A DNA stretch of 64,000 nt from Staphylococcus microti (GTDB lineage Bacteria; Bacillota; Bacilli; Staphylococcales; Staphylococcaceae). The stretch lies in contig NZ_JXWY01000034.1 of NCBI RefSeq assembly GCF_000934465.1, positions 1-64,000 on the forward strand, given 5' to 3'. The notes under the pieces are model-generated. The model worked only from the letters and a program-made list of their open reading frames with translations. It did no database searches and was not told where the DNA came from. This document shows, one piece after another, positions 1 through 10,002 of the stretch. Made by a program: the position numbers and the translations under genes. Every line of letters begins with the position of its first letter. Position 1 is the first letter of the stretch.

Positions 1-59
1 CTCATCAATTTGCACCTCTCAGTCATTAGAGTAGTTACTCAAATTATACATTAAAATAA

Positions 60-102
60 CCCTATAGACCGACACTCTTTTTTTAGTGTCTAATCTATAG
101 GG
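60..102. repeat. Large hairpin, terminator-like inverted repeat
   Basis: The arms CCCTATAGA (60-68) and TCTATAGGG (94-102) pair, and inside them GACACT (71-76) pairs with AGTGTC (85-90) around a T-rich loop. It could end transcription from either side, but there is no clear T-tail. It lies directly against the truncated membrane gene that follows, so it may mark a deletion junction. Positions 1-59 show nothing else recognisable. Confidence 0.6.
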
Positions 103-119
103 TCCAGTTTATTATTTTA

Positions 120-722
120 GTGCCTGTGCTTGCCTTTTTATTTCAAGGGGAACATGAAACCAAGTCAAGTGTTGTTCAGACGCCATTATTAACTGAAACA
201 CTACGTATTGAACATATTGCAATTCTGATTGTAGGGATTATCGTCGTTTATGCTGTGATGAAACAAATCCATTTTCCTACAAAAATGCTATTAGCACCTA
301 TCGTCGTATTAATTATTTGGAATTTAACAACAGAACGCATATTCACTTTAGACCCACCAATTATTGCGGCTGCACAAGTCATTTATATGGTGCGTGTCGG
401 TGTTCAAATTGCGCACTTAACGGATCAATTGAAAGGGCGCATTGCCTTAGCGATTGCTTTCCAAAATATTTTATTAATTGCAGGAACGTTATTTATGGTT
501 TGGGGGATACAATATTTGAACCACATTCCGCTGAATACGATCTTTTTAGGTGCAGCACCCGGCGGAATGGCTCAAATTGTGCTCGTCGCATTAGACACAG
601 GTGCCGACGTCGCAATCGTATCATCGTTCCATATTTTTAGGATTTTCTTTATACTCATGCTTATCGCACCACTCATTGATGTTTATTTTAAATATCGTTC
701 AAAAAAGCACGTTTCAAAGTAG
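120..722 (+). pseudogene. AbrB-family (PF05145) membrane protein, C-terminal half only
   Basis: The 200-residue reading frame is very hydrophobic, with about five or six membrane segments and the conserved stretch LGAAPGGMAQ near residue 140. This matches the C-terminal half of the membrane AbrB family, which is unrelated to the DNA-binding AbrB and is annotated as a regulator or ammonia-monooxygenase-like protein. Family members are about 350 residues with two similar halves, and the first half is missing. The GTG at 120 has no Shine-Dalgarno sequence. The frame stays open upstream only to the stop at 84-86, inside the hairpin at 60-102. Residues just before GTG (FIIL) read on smoothly into the protein, which suggests a 5' deletion. 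It converges on tag with a 7-nt gap. Probably non-functional. Confidence 0.65.
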
Positions 723-729
723 CAAATAT

Positions 730-1281
730 TTAACTTCTATGTGGACAATCAATTAAATGTGAATTATACATGCCAGCTGCTTCCATAAATGAAAAAATGG
801 TTACTGGGCCGATAAATTTAAAGCCGTATTGCTTCAAAGCTTTAGACAGTTGTTTAGCTGTCTCATTAACTGTAATACGTTCGTCTGGCGTACGATATTG
901 AAAGTCAATCGGTTGACCATCGACAAACGACCATAAAAATTTGCTAAAGCTACCATGCTCACGTTCGATTTCGATATAACCACGTGCTTGTGCAACAATA
1001 GCTGCAAGCTTTTGACGGTGGTGGATGACGTTTGGAAAATCGAGTAATGCATCAATATCCGCTTCGGTCATTTCCGCGACATTGTATGGATCAAATTGAA
1101 AAAAGGCTTCCTTATAAGCGTCTTTTTTCTTTAAAATTGTTAGCCAAGATAAGCCAGCATGTTGAGATTCTAGCGCGAGTAATTCAAAAAGTTGTTGCGA
1201 GTCATAAAGCGGCTTACCCCAAACGTTATCGTGATATTGAATGTAAAGTGGATCTGTTGTTCCAAAGGCACATGGGTTCAT
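730..1281 (-). CDS. tag: DNA-3-methyladenine glycosylase I
   Basis: This is a base-excision repair enzyme that removes 3-methyladenine from alkylated DNA. The 183-residue length is normal for the family. The N-terminus has the YHDNVWGKP motif, followed by the ES-HAGLSW block and the late FKFIGP-T segment; the YNSH-DC end carries the His and Cys ligands typical of the Tag zinc site. The ATG at 1281 follows GGAG at a 9-nt spacing. The gene stands alone, divergent from the valS leader and convergent with the truncated membrane gene. Confidence 0.93.
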   Translation of the reverse strand: MNPCAFGTTDPLYIQYHDNVWGKPLYDSQQLFELLALESQHAGLSWLTILKKKDAYKEAFFQFDPYNVAEMTEADIDALLDFPNVIHHRQKLAAIVAQARGYIEIEREHGSFSKFLWSFVDGQPIDFQYRTPDERITVNETAKQLSKALKQYGFKFIGPVTIFSFMEAAGMYNSHLIDCPHRS

Positions 1282-1297
1282 TTCATCAACTCCTGTA

Positions 1298-1326
1298 TTG
1301 ACTTCATAGATGTTTCATTATACTAT
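1298..1326 (+). promoter_or_regulatory. SigA-type promoter of the valS leader
   Basis: TTGACT (1298-1303) and TACTAT (1321-1326) are separated by 17 nt, placing the transcript start near 1333, at the head of the T-box leader. Confidence 0.7.
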
Positions 1327-1332
1327 ATTGTT

Positions 1333-1575
1333 AAACAGAATATTAGTATTTGGGAAGAGTAGGTTGGAATATTATTAAAGAGAGTGCATGGTCGGTGTAA
1401 ATGCATATAAGTTTTAACTGAAGGTAGCCCACTCGTTCTCTAGCTGAATCAGTAGGTTAGAGCGTGTCATGAGCGTTAATCATATGAGTGCAATAGTTAG
1501 TTAAACAATATCTATTGAATATAGGTGGTACCACGGAACATCCGTCCTATTACAGGACAGGTGTTCTTTTTATTT
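1333..1575 (+). promoter_or_regulatory. T-box riboswitch, valine-specific
   Basis: The T-box core AGGTGGTACCACGG lies at 1523-1536 and would pair with the NCCA end of uncharged tRNA. It is followed by a terminator hairpin (1537-1566, arms ending in GTCCT/AGGAC) and a T-run. An AGTA bulge and a long Stem I lie upstream. GTA at 1424-1426, in the loop closed by GAGAGTG/CACTC, is the best candidate Val specifier codon. By family knowledge, uncharged tRNA-Val should favour the antiterminator and switch on valS-folC. The start is inferred from the promoter. Confidence 0.88.
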
Positions 1576-1591
1576 TTATGGAGGGATTTAA

Positions 1592-4222
1592 ATGGACATG
1601 CAGACAAAATATAATCCGCAAGAAGTAGAAGCAGGACGCTATCAAGAATGGTTAGATCATGAGCGTTTCAAACCAAGCGGCGATCTTGACAAACCAACAT
1701 ATACAATTGTTATTCCACCGCCGAATGTAACAGGTAAATTACATTTAGGGCATGCTTGGGATACAACATTACAAGATATTTTAACACGTATGAAACGTAT
1801 GCAAGGTTATGATACGTTGTACTTACCGGGTATGGACCATGCAGGTATTGCAACACAAGCGAAAGTAGAAGCGAAAATGCGTGAAGAAGGGATTTCACGT
1901 CATGACATCGGTCGCGAGAAGTTTCTTGAAAAAGCATGGGACTGGAAAGAAGAATACGCATCATTTATTCGTAAACAATGGGCGAAGCTTGGACTTGGCT
2001 TAGATTATTCACGTGAACGCTTTACATTAGACGATGGTTTAAGCAAAGCGGTACGTAAAGTATTCGTTGATATGTATAATAAAGGACTTATCTATCGTGG
2101 CGAACGTATTATTAACTGGGATCCAGAAGCGCGTACAGCTTTATCTGATATTGAAGTGATTCATGAAGATGTAAATGGTAAGTTTTATCATTTTAAATAT
2201 CCATATGCGGACGGCAATGGTTATATTGAAATTGCAACGACTCGTCCAGAAACGATGTTGGGCGATACAGCGATTGTTGTTAACCCAGATGATGAAAGAT
2301 ACAAAGATATTATCGGGAAAGAAGTTATTTTACCTATTGTTGGACGTACGTTACCAGTATTAGCGGACGATTATGTAGATAAAGAATTCGGTAGTGGTGC
2401 GATGAAGGTAACACCTGCGCATGACCCGAACGATTTTGAAATTGGAAATCGCCATGATTTAGAACGCATTGTCGTAATGGACGAATCAGGTCATATGAAT
2501 GACAAAGCGGGTAAATATGAAGGTATGGATCGCTTTGAATGTCGTAAACAATTAGTGAAAGACCTTGAAGCGGAAGGGCTTGTTATTAAAATTGAAGACC
2601 ATATGCACTCAGTTGGTCATTCTGAACGTAGTGGTGCAGTTGTTGAACCGTATTTATCAACACAATGGTTCGTAAAAATGGCGCCACTTGCACAACAAGC
2701 ACTTGATAATCAAAAAACAGACGGCCGTATTGAATTTGTGCCACCACGCTTTGAAAAAACATTTAATCGTTGGATGGAAGAGATTCGTGACTGGACGATT
2801 TCTCGTCAACTTTGGTGGGGACATCAAATTCCTGCTTGGTATCATAATGAAACAGGCGAATTGTATGTTGGTATGGAAGCACCAGAAGATAGTGAAAACT
2901 GGACACAAGACGAAGATGTTCTTGACACATGGTTCTCAAGTGCATTATGGCCATTCTCAACGTTAAATTGGCCAGACGAAGAAGCAGCGGACTATCAACG
3001 TTATTATCCAACAAATGTTTTAGTAACAGGATATGACATCATTTTCTTCTGGGTTGCACGTATGATTTTCCAAGGTTTAGAATTTACAGGTCAAAAACCA
3101 TTTAACGATGTACTACTACATGGTTTAGTGCGTGCGGAAGATGGCCGTAAAATGAGTAAATCACTAGGTAACGGTGTTGATCCAATGGACGTTATTGATC
3201 AATATGGTGCAGACAGCTTACGTTACTTCTTAGCGACAGGTTCATCACCAGGTCATGACTTAAGATATTCTACAGAAAAAGTTGAATCTGTATGGAACTT
3301 TATTAACAAAATTTGGAATGCTGCACGTTTCAGCTTAATGAATATTGGTGAAGATTTTAAATTTGAAGATATCGATTTATCACAAAACTTATCTGTTGCA
3401 GATCAATGGATTTTAACACGTTTGAACGAAACAATTGAAACAGTAACAGATTTGAGCGATAAATATGAATTCGGTGAAGTCGGCCGTGCGCTTTACAATT
3501 TCATTTGGGATGAGTTCTGTGACTGGTATATCGAAATGAGTAAAATCCCTATGAATGGGGACGATGAAGCTCAGAAAAATGTGACACGTTCTGTATTAAG
3601 CTATACGTTAGATCGCATTATGCGTCTGTTACATCCATTTATGCCGTTCGTCACTGAACATATTTGGCAAAACTTACCACATCAAGGTGAGTCAATCGTG
3701 ACAAGTGAATGGCCAACAGTGAATGACGAATTGATGTTCCCAGAAAGTAAAGATGTGATGGAACAATTAGTTGAAATTATTAAATCAGTACGTCAATCAC
3801 GTCTAGAAGTAAATACACCATTATCAAAAGAAATTCCAATTATTATCCAAGCTAAGAATGCAACAATTCAACAATTGCTTTTAGATAATAAAGGTTATTT
3901 AGAACGTTTCTGTAATCCAAGCAGATTAACAATTGATACGGAAGTGACAATTCCTGAAAAAGCGATGACATCTGTTGTTGCAGCGGGTGAAGTCATTTTA
4001 CCGCTTGAAGGTTTAATTGACATGGATAAAGAAATCGCACGTTTGGAAAAAGACTTAGATAAATGGCAAAAAGAACTTGATCGCGTTAATAAGAAATTAG
4101 CGAACGAAAACTTTGTTCAAAAAGCCCCAGAAAAAGTCATTCAAGAAGAGCGTGACAAACAATCGAAATACCAAGAAAAATATGATGGTGTGAAAGCACG
4201 TATTGAACAATTAAAAGCTTAG
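1592..4222 (+). CDS. valS: Valyl-tRNA synthetase
   Basis: This class I synthetase attaches valine to tRNA-Val in the cytoplasm. The 876-residue protein has the HIGH-type motif HLGH at 51-54, an editing (CP1) insertion, KMSKS at 520-524, an anticodon-binding domain and a C-terminal coiled coil (about 810-876) that braces the tRNA. The ATG at 1592 follows GGAGGG. It is controlled by the valine T-box just upstream. folC starts 12 nt after its stop, so the two are probably one transcript. Confidence 0.98.
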   Translation: MDMQTKYNPQEVEAGRYQEWLDHERFKPSGDLDKPTYTIVIPPPNVTGKLHLGHAWDTTLQDILTRMKRMQGYDTLYLPGMDHAGIATQAKVEAKMREEGISRHDIGREKFLEKAWDWKEEYASFIRKQWAKLGLGLDYSRERFTLDDGLSKAVRKVFVDMYNKGLIYRGERIINWDPEARTALSDIEVIHEDVNGKFYHFKYPYADGNGYIEIATTRPETMLGDTAIVVNPDDERYKDIIGKEVILPIVGRTLPVLADDYVDKEFGSGAMKVTPAHDPNDFEIGNRHDLERIVVMDESGHMNDKAGKYEGMDRFECRKQLVKDLEAEGLVIKIEDHMHSVGHSERSGAVVEPYLSTQWFVKMAPLAQQALDNQKTDGRIEFVPPRFEKTFNRWMEEIRDWTISRQLWWGHQIPAWYHNETGELYVGMEAPEDSENWTQDEDVLDTWFSSALWPFSTLNWPDEEAADYQRYYPTNVLVTGYDIIFFWVARMIFQGLEFTGQKPFNDVLLHGLVRAEDGRKMSKSLGNGVDPMDVIDQYGADSLRYFLATGSSPGHDLRYSTEKVESVWNFINKIWNAARFSLMNIGEDFKFEDIDLSQNLSVADQWILTRLNETIETVTDLSDKYEFGEVGRALYNFIWDEFCDWYIEMSKIPMNGDDEAQKNVTRSVLSYTLDRIMRLLHPFMPFVTEHIWQNLPHQGESIVTSEWPTVNDELMFPESKDVMEQLVEIIKSVRQSRLEVNTPLSKEIPIIIQAKNATIQQLLLDNKGYLERFCNPSRLTIDTEVTIPEKAMTSVVAAGEVILPLEGLIDMDKEIARLEKDLDKWQKELDRVNKKLANENFVQKAPEKVIQEERDKQSKYQEKYDGVKARIEQLKA

Positions 4223-4233
4223 GAGTTTAAACT

Positions 4234-5499
4234 ATGAATTATCTTGATAGCTTATATTGGATTCATGAGCGTACGAAGTTTGGTATTAAACCAGGTGTCA
4301 AACGTATGGAATGGATGTTACAACGCCTAGGCAATCCGGAACAGCATATTCAAGCCATTCATGTCGGTGGTACAAATGGGAAAGGCTCTACAGTCGCATA
4401 CTTACGAGATGCTTTGTTGAAAAACGACTATGAAGTAGGTACTTTCACATCGCCTTACATTGAATCATTTAATGAGCGCATCAGTTTAAACGGTGCGCCC
4501 ATCTCTAATGATGAAATTGTGGAGTTAGTTAAACGCGTAAAACCGGTCAGTGAAGCAATGGATGAAGAAACGGAGTTAGGTGTTGCAACAGAATTTGAGA
4601 TTATTACAACGATGATGTATCTCTATTTTGGAGAAATACATCCGGTTGATTTCGTCATTGTAGAAGCGGGCTTAGGCGTTAAAAATGATTCAACGAACGT
4701 CATTAAACCGGTGTTAAGTATTTTAACAAGTATCGGTTTAGACCATACGGACATTTTAGGTAATACGTATTTGGATATTGCGAGAGATAAAAGTGCCATT
4801 ATTAAAGAAGGGGTACCTGTTGTCTATGCAGTCAAAAACGAAGAAGCTTTGAAGCTTATTCGTGATACGGCAGAAAAACGCGATGCCAAAGCATTAGAAT
4901 TTGATAGAGATATTTTAATTGTTTCAGAAGCAGACGAGTTTACGTATCGTTACAAAGATTATGAACTTGAAAACATTGCATTAAACATGCTAGGGGAACA
5001 TCAAAAAGAAAATGCGGCACTTGCCATTACTGCGTTGATTGAATTAAACGAACAAGGTTTGATTCGCATCGACTTTAATAAAATGATTGACGGCATTGAA
5101 CTTGTCAATTGGCGAGGTAGAATTGAACGTGTGTCCACAGACCCACTCATTATTCTTGATGGTGCCCATAATCAAGAAAGTGTAGATGCATTAGTCGATA
5201 CGATCGAAAAATATTATCATCTTGAAAAAGTAGATGTTTTATTTTCAGCGATAGACGGCAAACCAATTCATCATATGCTTCAAGCTTTTGATGAAATCGC
5301 ACAACATATTTATGTAACACACTTTAATTTTCCTAAGGCATTACCGATGGAAAAGTTATATGCTGAGATTGAAAGTGACCATAAATCAATGGTGGATGAC
5401 TATGTGAACTTCATTCAAAATTATCAAGGAGATGCATTATTGATTACAGGTAGCTTGTATTTCATCAGTGAAGTAAAAGCAAAACTTGGTTACAATTAA
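4234..5499 (+). CDS. folC: Folylpolyglutamate synthase / dihydrofolate synthase
   Basis: The enzyme adds glutamate to (dihydro)folate in an ATP-dependent Mur-ligase-type reaction, retaining folates in the cell. The 421-residue length fits the family. The P-loop GGTNGKGS lies near residue 46, TSPY-ESFNERI follows, and LDGAHN marks the C-terminal domain. GGAG precedes the ATG. It is coupled to valS and followed by a terminator. Confidence 0.95.
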   Translation: MNYLDSLYWIHERTKFGIKPGVKRMEWMLQRLGNPEQHIQAIHVGGTNGKGSTVAYLRDALLKNDYEVGTFTSPYIESFNERISLNGAPISNDEIVELVKRVKPVSEAMDEETELGVATEFEIITTMMYLYFGEIHPVDFVIVEAGLGVKNDSTNVIKPVLSILTSIGLDHTDILGNTYLDIARDKSAIIKEGVPVVYAVKNEEALKLIRDTAEKRDAKALEFDRDILIVSEADEFTYRYKDYELENIALNMLGEHQKENAALAITALIELNEQGLIRIDFNKMIDGIELVNWRGRIERVSTDPLIILDGAHNQESVDALVDTIEKYYHLEKVDVLFSAIDGKPIHHMLQAFDEIAQHIYVTHFNFPKALPMEKLYAEIESDHKSMVDDYVNFIQNYQGDALLITGSLYFISEVKAKLGYN

Positions 5500-5554
5500 A
5501 ATATGAATTGAGACGCAAAAAATTGTGTGAACATGCATCACGTCTCATTGTATG

Positions 5555-5615
5555 AAAGAGCGATATTTAGAATGTTATAAAAACTTCTGCATATTGCTCT
5601 TTATTTTGGTTTTTA
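5555..5615 (+). terminator. Terminator after folC
   Basis: AAAGAGCGATAT (5555-5566) pairs, with one G-U, to ATATTGCTCTTT (5591-5602), followed by a T-rich tail. A second inverted repeat GAGACG/CGTCTC lies just upstream, inside 5508-5546. Confidence 0.7.
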
Positions 5616-5692
5616 TGGATTTGACGTTTTTATTTGTGCCCGTTTATAATCTTGTCCATATAGAAAGGAGATTGTAGTGAGGAGTGGATTTC

Positions 5693-6409
5693 ATGATTGT
5701 TATCGTTTTTATACTGGGAAGCGCAGTGATGAGTTTTCTTATGCACATTGCGGATGTGCGACAGTTATGTTTTCGTATGCTGCTTGAACGCTCGAAATGT
5801 TCATCATGTAACCACGTTTTAAATTGGCGAGATTTAATGCCGATTGGCAGTTACATAATGTTAAAAGGAAAGTGCCGGTATTGTCAGGCGTTGATTCCTA
5901 GAAAGTTGTTAATTGCTGAAATACTCGGAGGACTCATTGCAGTGATTCCTTTTATATACCCGCTTTATATTGATACGTCCGTTTTTTATATGATTACCTT
6001 TTTATTACTTGCTTTATCAATGATAGATATTCAATATTTAATCGTCCCACATCGTTTCCTCTTTGTGTGCCTTGTTACAAACTTCTTGTTACACATGCCA
6101 TTTAGTATCACGCACAGTCAAATATATGTGATTGCGTTGCTTATTATTTCAAGTTTTTGTCTTTATCGCGTAATTGGAATGGGCGATTTTAAACTGCTTC
6201 TTGTACTTGCGTTATTTTTACCAGCGCCTTTTATGGTATTTGTAATATGGTTGACGTTTCCGATTGGCGTGCTTTTATTGCCACTTCTATATTATTGCCG
6301 TTTACTGAAGTTACCTTATATCCCACTCGTACCTGCTATTAGTTTAAGTTTTATTGTCGTTTCCCTGTCATATCCAGTTATTATCACAATTGTAGGAGGG
6401 TTTATATGA
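5693..6409 (+). CDS. comC: Prepilin peptidase (A24 family), competence type
   Basis: This membrane aspartic protease cleaves and N-methylates type IV prepilin-like competence pseudopilins. The 238-residue protein has the two zinc-binding CxxC pairs (C36/C39 and C61/C64) of the methylase part. Several membrane helices follow, with the catalytic aspartates in MIDIQ and GMGDFK. The ATG at 5693 is preferred because GAGGAG sits 8 nt upstream; a GTG at 5684 would place that site too close. It overlaps radC by 4 nt (ATGA), so translation is coupled. By analogy with other staphylococci its pseudopilin targets lie in a comG operon elsewhere. Confidence 0.85.
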   Translation: MIVIVFILGSAVMSFLMHIADVRQLCFRMLLERSKCSSCNHVLNWRDLMPIGSYIMLKGKCRYCQALIPRKLLIAEILGGLIAVIPFIYPLYIDTSVFYMITFLLLALSMIDIQYLIVPHRFLFVCLVTNFLLHMPFSITHSQIYVIALLIISSFCLYRVIGMGDFKLLLVLALFLPAPFMVFVIWLTFPIGVLLLPLLYYCRLLKLPYIPLVPAISLSFIVVSLSYPVIITIVGGFI

Positions 6410-7089
6410 GTCGTATTTATGAATTAAGTGAGCAAGAAAAACCGAAAGAACGTCTTATTACGAAAGGGGTACATGTTCTATCAAACACAGAGTTAATTGC
6501 GATTTTGTTGAATACAGGTCATTTGGGGTGTTCCAGTTTACAATTAGCAACACAACTGATGAGTACCTATCAAACACTCGATCGACTGAGATCACTTTCT
6601 ATGGTTGAACTCACATCAATCAAAGGTATTGGTATGAATAAAGCGGTGACTTTAAAGGCCGCAATTGAACTCGGAGGAAGAGTTAAGGAGGAGCGACAAG
6701 TTTATTTATCTGATCCGATTAAAGAACCACAGCAAGTTGCTGAAAAAATGTATGATTTAATGAGTGGCTATACGCAGGAGCATTTCGTCGTCTTATTATT
6801 AAACACCAAACATCAAGTGATATATCAAAAAACAATATTTATCGGGACATTGAATAGTGCCATTATTCATCCGCGAGAAGTGTTTAAAGAAGCGGTTAAG
6901 TGGTCTGCACATGCGATGATTGTTGTACACAATCACCCATCAGGGGACCCGACACCATCGCAAGCGGATATTCAAACAACACAACGCTTAGTGTCTTGTG
7001 GCGAAGCAATGGGCATTGATGTTTTAGATCATATCATCATCGGTGACCATAAGTATATCTCAATTATGAGCGACTACAATATTGAATGA
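6406..7089 (+). CDS. radC: RadC / JAB1-MPN domain protein
   Basis: The 227-residue protein has the RadC layout: an N-terminal helix-hairpin-helix-like part with LTSIKGIG, then a JAB1/MPN+ metallopeptidase-like domain with HNHPSGD at 175-181 as metal ligands. It is named for DNA repair, but the repair role is disputed in the literature and the true substrate is unknown. The start codon overlaps the comC stop. Confidence 0.92.
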   Translation: MSRIYELSEQEKPKERLITKGVHVLSNTELIAILLNTGHLGCSSLQLATQLMSTYQTLDRLRSLSMVELTSIKGIGMNKAVTLKAAIELGGRVKEERQVYLSDPIKEPQQVAEKMYDLMSGYTQEHFVVLLLNTKHQVIYQKTIFIGTLNSAIIHPREVFKEAVKWSAHAMIVVHNHPSGDPTPSQADIQTTQRLVSCGEAMGIDVLDHIIIGDHKYISIMSDYNIE

Positions 7090-7095
7090 AAATAT

Positions 7096-7132
7096 AAAAA
7101 AACGGGCGAATTGATACGCTATCAACGTCCCG
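7096..7132 (-). terminator. Terminator for the small minus-strand membrane gene
   Basis: ACGGGCG (7102-7108) pairs with CGTCCCGT (7125-7132), with an inner TTGATA/TATCAA stem. Read on the minus strand the stem is followed by TTTTTT (7101-7096); on the plus strand there is no T-tail. It therefore serves the 53-residue minus-strand gene rather than radC. Confidence 0.7.
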
Positions 7133-7180
7133 TAGTCATTCATTCAATTTATAAAAAATGGATAGCCATATAATCGTCCA

Positions 7181-7342
7181 TTATAATTGCAAGAGTTGAA
7201 CAAGCCATAAAAATAATTGATAGCCTAAATATAGCACTAGCAAGAACAATCCAATTTTTATCACCCATTTTAATAACGTGAAACTAAATCGTATGATTAA
7301 AATGATTAACAGTATAATTAAAAATAAAGTAATCCAGCTCAT
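7181..7342 (-). CDS. Small hydrophobic membrane protein, 53 residues
   Basis: This reading frame starts MSWITLFLIILL and ends WLVQLLQL. It has two membrane segments (about residues 3-17 and 30-50) with a short basic RFSFTLLKW-IK turn between them. GGGAGG precedes the ATG at a 7-nt spacing, and a minus-strand intrinsic terminator lies just downstream. Both support a real gene. I recognise no family. It lies opposite the otherwise empty radC to DUF4930 interval. Confidence 0.65.
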   Translation of the reverse strand: MSWITLFLIILLIILIIRFSFTLLKWVIKIGLFLLVLYLGYQLFLWLVQLLQL

Positions 7343-7540
7343 ATAGATGCCTCCCTTATTTCATATTTTACAGAAAATACATAGAACTTTCATCATACTT
7401 AAGCATAATAGACTATCGTACCTTAGTATGATGAATCGAAATCTTGAATTCTGTATAATGAAAGAGTATGTATTGAGGGTGGTGATTACGAAAGTTTTTG
7501 TCTCGCTCCCAATTGCACGATAAATTTTGGAGGGATTGAA

Positions 7541-8026
7541 TTGGTGCATATCAAACGTATCATAAAAGCTTTGATTGTCTTAGTTTTGTTAGCAATCCTT
7601 ATTTTCGTTTCATTAAAATTTTTGCCGGGTGTTAAAGACCAAGCATGGAATCCATTAAATGAGCAAGAAGTTGTTCAAGAAGTCGATGAATCTGGCTTTG
7701 CTGTGCCAATGGAAGGTCAAAGTTATGTGCTTGAAGAAAATGATATATTCCGTAATATTCCGAAGAGTCAAAGTCGTCATGTGTTCGATTGGATTGATAA
7801 ATATGAGTTCGCACAAGTCAATCAACTGCAGCGTATGGCATATGATGATACATACTTAGTTGCTGAACAAAACACACAATTTATTTTATATCGTTTTGGT
7901 GATGATACGATGCGTGTTTATACGACTGAACATGATATGCAGTATGACCTGTATCAATTGGGGCACCCCATGAATTTGCTGCCAGCTGAATCATTCCAAG
8001 CAGCAGAAGATCGTACGAATGAATAA
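7541..8026 (+). CDS. DUF4930-like membrane-anchored protein
   Basis: This 161-residue protein has one N-terminal membrane helix (about residues 8-28) and an acidic extracellular part with no cysteines. It resembles the staphylococcal DUF4930 protein I recall upstream of mreC; the function is unknown. GGAGGG at 7529-7534 serves either TTG 7541 (6-nt spacing) or GTG 7544 (9 nt). The position before mreCD hints at an envelope role, which is inference only. Confidence 0.6.
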   Translation: MVHIKRIIKALIVLVLLAILIFVSLKFLPGVKDQAWNPLNEQEVVQEVDESGFAVPMEGQSYVLEENDIFRNIPKSQSRHVFDWIDKYEFAQVNQLQRMAYDDTYLVAEQNTQFILYRFGDDTMRVYTTEHDMQYDLYQLGHPMNLLPAESFQAAEDRTNE

Positions 8027-8215
8027 AGATATTATAAGCATGTATTCATGCAATTAATAAAGTTTTTCTTAGGCGTTTAGGGCGACTAAATCTTAAAAAA
8101 ATAGAGATTTCTGTCATATGCTTTTCGAAAATACGACTTTGCTACTTTATTTAATAATTGGAGTGATATAAAATATAGAGATACAAACAAATACATGTAA
8201 CTTGAGGTGTTGAGG

Positions 8216-9052
8216 TTGTCCAATTTTTTTAGAAACAACAAATTAGTAGTGTTGTTTTGTGCATTAATTTTATTTATTGGCTTGATTGGTTTGTCGATAA
8301 GATCAAATGTTCAATCAGTGCCTGAACAATATGTCAGTGATACGGCTTCGTTCGGACAGCGTGCGTTTTCATATCCGATGCATATCGTCACAGGATCCAT
8401 TGCGAACTTCTTCGAGGATAGACAACCTGCCACGAATCAAACGAAACAACTTGAGGCGGATAATCAGCGTTTAAAAGCAGAAAATGAAAAGCTTAAGAAA
8501 GAACTTGATATGGGTGATATATCAAAATATGAGCCTGTTTCTGCAGCTGTCATTGCACGTCAACCAGATCAATGGATTAATACGCTCGTGATTGATAAAG
8601 GGGCAAAAGATGGCATTAAGCCGAATATGGCTGTTATGACGACGGAAGGTTTAGTCGGACAAGTGAGTAAAGTGAACCAGTTTTCATCACAAGTGAACAT
8701 TATATCAACGAAAGGTCGTTTGAATCGCTTGTCAGTAAATGTACTACATGATTCAAATGAAGTTTTCGGTTTGATCGACCATTTTGATGAAAAGAATGAC
8801 CGTTTGATTATTAGTGATATTGATAACAATGATGACGTTAAAAAAGGCGACAAAGTTGTCACAAGTGGGTTGGTTAATCAATTGCCAAAAGGACTTTATG
8901 TCGGCGAGGTAGAAAAAGTTCAAAATGACCAATATGGATTGTCTAAGCAAGTCTCTATTAAAACAGGGGCGAACTTAAATCAAATTTTGCATGTCTATGT
9001 TGCTAAAAGAGATCCTAAAACACTTGCTGATGATGAAGGGGAAGACAAGTAA
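8216..9052 (+). CDS. mreC: Rod shape-determining protein MreC
   Basis: This is a bitopic membrane protein that scaffolds cell-wall synthesis machinery. From TTG 8216 (GAGGTG at 8204-8209) it has 278 residues: a membrane helix near 10-30, a coiled coil about 80-105 (LEADNQRLKAENEKLKKEL), then the MreC beta-barrel domains. The upstream GTG at 8207 lacks a ribosome site, and family alignment favours SNFF as the N-terminus. Its stop overlaps the mreD ATG by 1 nt. No mreB is present, as expected for cocci. Confidence 0.93.
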   Translation: MSNFFRNNKLVVLFCALILFIGLIGLSIRSNVQSVPEQYVSDTASFGQRAFSYPMHIVTGSIANFFEDRQPATNQTKQLEADNQRLKAENEKLKKELDMGDISKYEPVSAAVIARQPDQWINTLVIDKGAKDGIKPNMAVMTTEGLVGQVSKVNQFSSQVNIISTKGRLNRLSVNVLHDSNEVFGLIDHFDEKNDRLIISDIDNNDDVKKGDKVVTSGLVNQLPKGLYVGEVEKVQNDQYGLSKQVSIKTGANLNQILHVYVAKRDPKTLADDEGEDK

Positions 9053-9570
9053 TGAAAAAAGCTATTTATTATGTGCTCGGTGTATTGCTTTGTTTTTACC
9101 TAGATACGTTGCTTACTTTTCTGTCACCCATTGCAGTCGGTCATGTTAAGTTTATTCTTGTACCACATCTTGTATTTTTGTTTCTTATTTTGATAACAGT
9201 GTATAGAAATACAAGTACTGCACTTGTGCTCGGAACATTACTTGGTATCGTACAAGATTTATACTTCGGTCAAATTTATGGTCTCTACTTATTCGGCTAC
9301 TTACTCTCTATTTTAATTGCGGATAAGTTTTTGAAAGTATTTTTTAGAGACCATGTGATGGTTTACTGGATGATTCTACTTGGCATTGTCTTTTTAGAAA
9401 TTTTCGTTGTTGTGCTGTACCATGTATTAGGTTTGATTGATTTTCATATTCTACCATTTTTAACGTTAAGATTACTGCCGACACTGTTACTAAATGGACT
9501 GCTACTTATTTTTGCATATGCCATTCTTGAAAGAAAAACAAAAGTGAAGACAAGTATTGACATCAAATAA
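9052..9570 (+). CDS. mreD: Rod shape-determining protein MreD
   Basis: This 172-residue integral membrane protein has about five or six helices and the KFILVPHLVFLFLI core of the family. It partners MreC in the membrane. It starts within the mreC stop (TAATG), so the two are co-translated. Confidence 0.9.
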   Translation: MKKAIYYVLGVLLCFYLDTLLTFLSPIAVGHVKFILVPHLVFLFLILITVYRNTSTALVLGTLLGIVQDLYFGQIYGLYLFGYLLSILIADKFLKVFFRDHVMVYWMILLGIVFLEIFVVVLYHVLGLIDFHILPFLTLRLLPTLLLNGLLLIFAYAILERKTKVKTSIDIK

Positions 9571-9589
9571 TCAGAGTGTTATGATTCAA

Positions 9590-9685
9590 TAGTTGAGTAG
9601 TTTATAGCTACATACAACCGCTCAAATATGGGTTTAAGAACGTAATGTCACCTATATATGGCGTGACTTAAAATTTAGGAGGTGC
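9590..9685 (+). promoter_or_regulatory. Probable L21 operon leader
   Basis: The stretch between mreD and rplU is non-coding and can pair internally, for example GTCACCTATATATGGCGTGAC at 9648-9668 (GTCAC/GTGAC). The location matches the autoregulatory L21 leader of Firmicutes. The structure was judged by eye only. Confidence 0.5.
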
Positions 9686-9690
9686 AAAGT

Positions 9691-9999
9691 ATGTTTGCTA
9701 TTATCGAAACAGGTGGAAAACAAATCAAAGTTGAAGAAGGTCAAGAGATTTACGTTGAGAAATTAGACGTAAACGAAGGTGACACTTTCACTTTTGATAA
9801 AGTCCTTTTTGTAGGTGGAGATGCTGTTAAAGTTGGTGCGCCAACAGTTGAAGGTGCAACAGTTACAGCGACTGTTAACAAACAAGGTCGCGGTAAAAAA
9901 ATTACAGTATTCACATACCGTCGTCGTAAAGACTCTAAACGCAAAAAAGGTCATCGTCAGCCTTATACAAAGCTTACGATTGAAAAAATTAACGCTTAA
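9691..9999 (+). CDS. rplU: 50S ribosomal protein L21
   Basis: This protein binds 23S rRNA. The 102-residue sequence starts [11 protein letters not shown] and ends with the basic [16 protein letters not shown] segment of L21. The ATG at 9691 has AGGAGG 8 nt upstream; an in-frame codon at 9682 lies inside the ribosome site and is rejected. It is first in rplU-prp-rpmA. Confidence 0.97.
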   Translation: MFAIIETGGKQIKVEEGQEIYVEKLDVNEGDTFTFDKVLFVGGDAVKVGAPTVEGATVTATVNKQGRGKKITVFTYRRRKDSKRKKGHRQPYTKLTIEKINA

Positions 10000-10002
10000 T
10001 AT

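Noticed and set aside
317-640. 107-residue frame within the truncated membrane gene
   Set aside because: It is a shadow frame with unusual Cys/Arg/His composition and no ribosome site.
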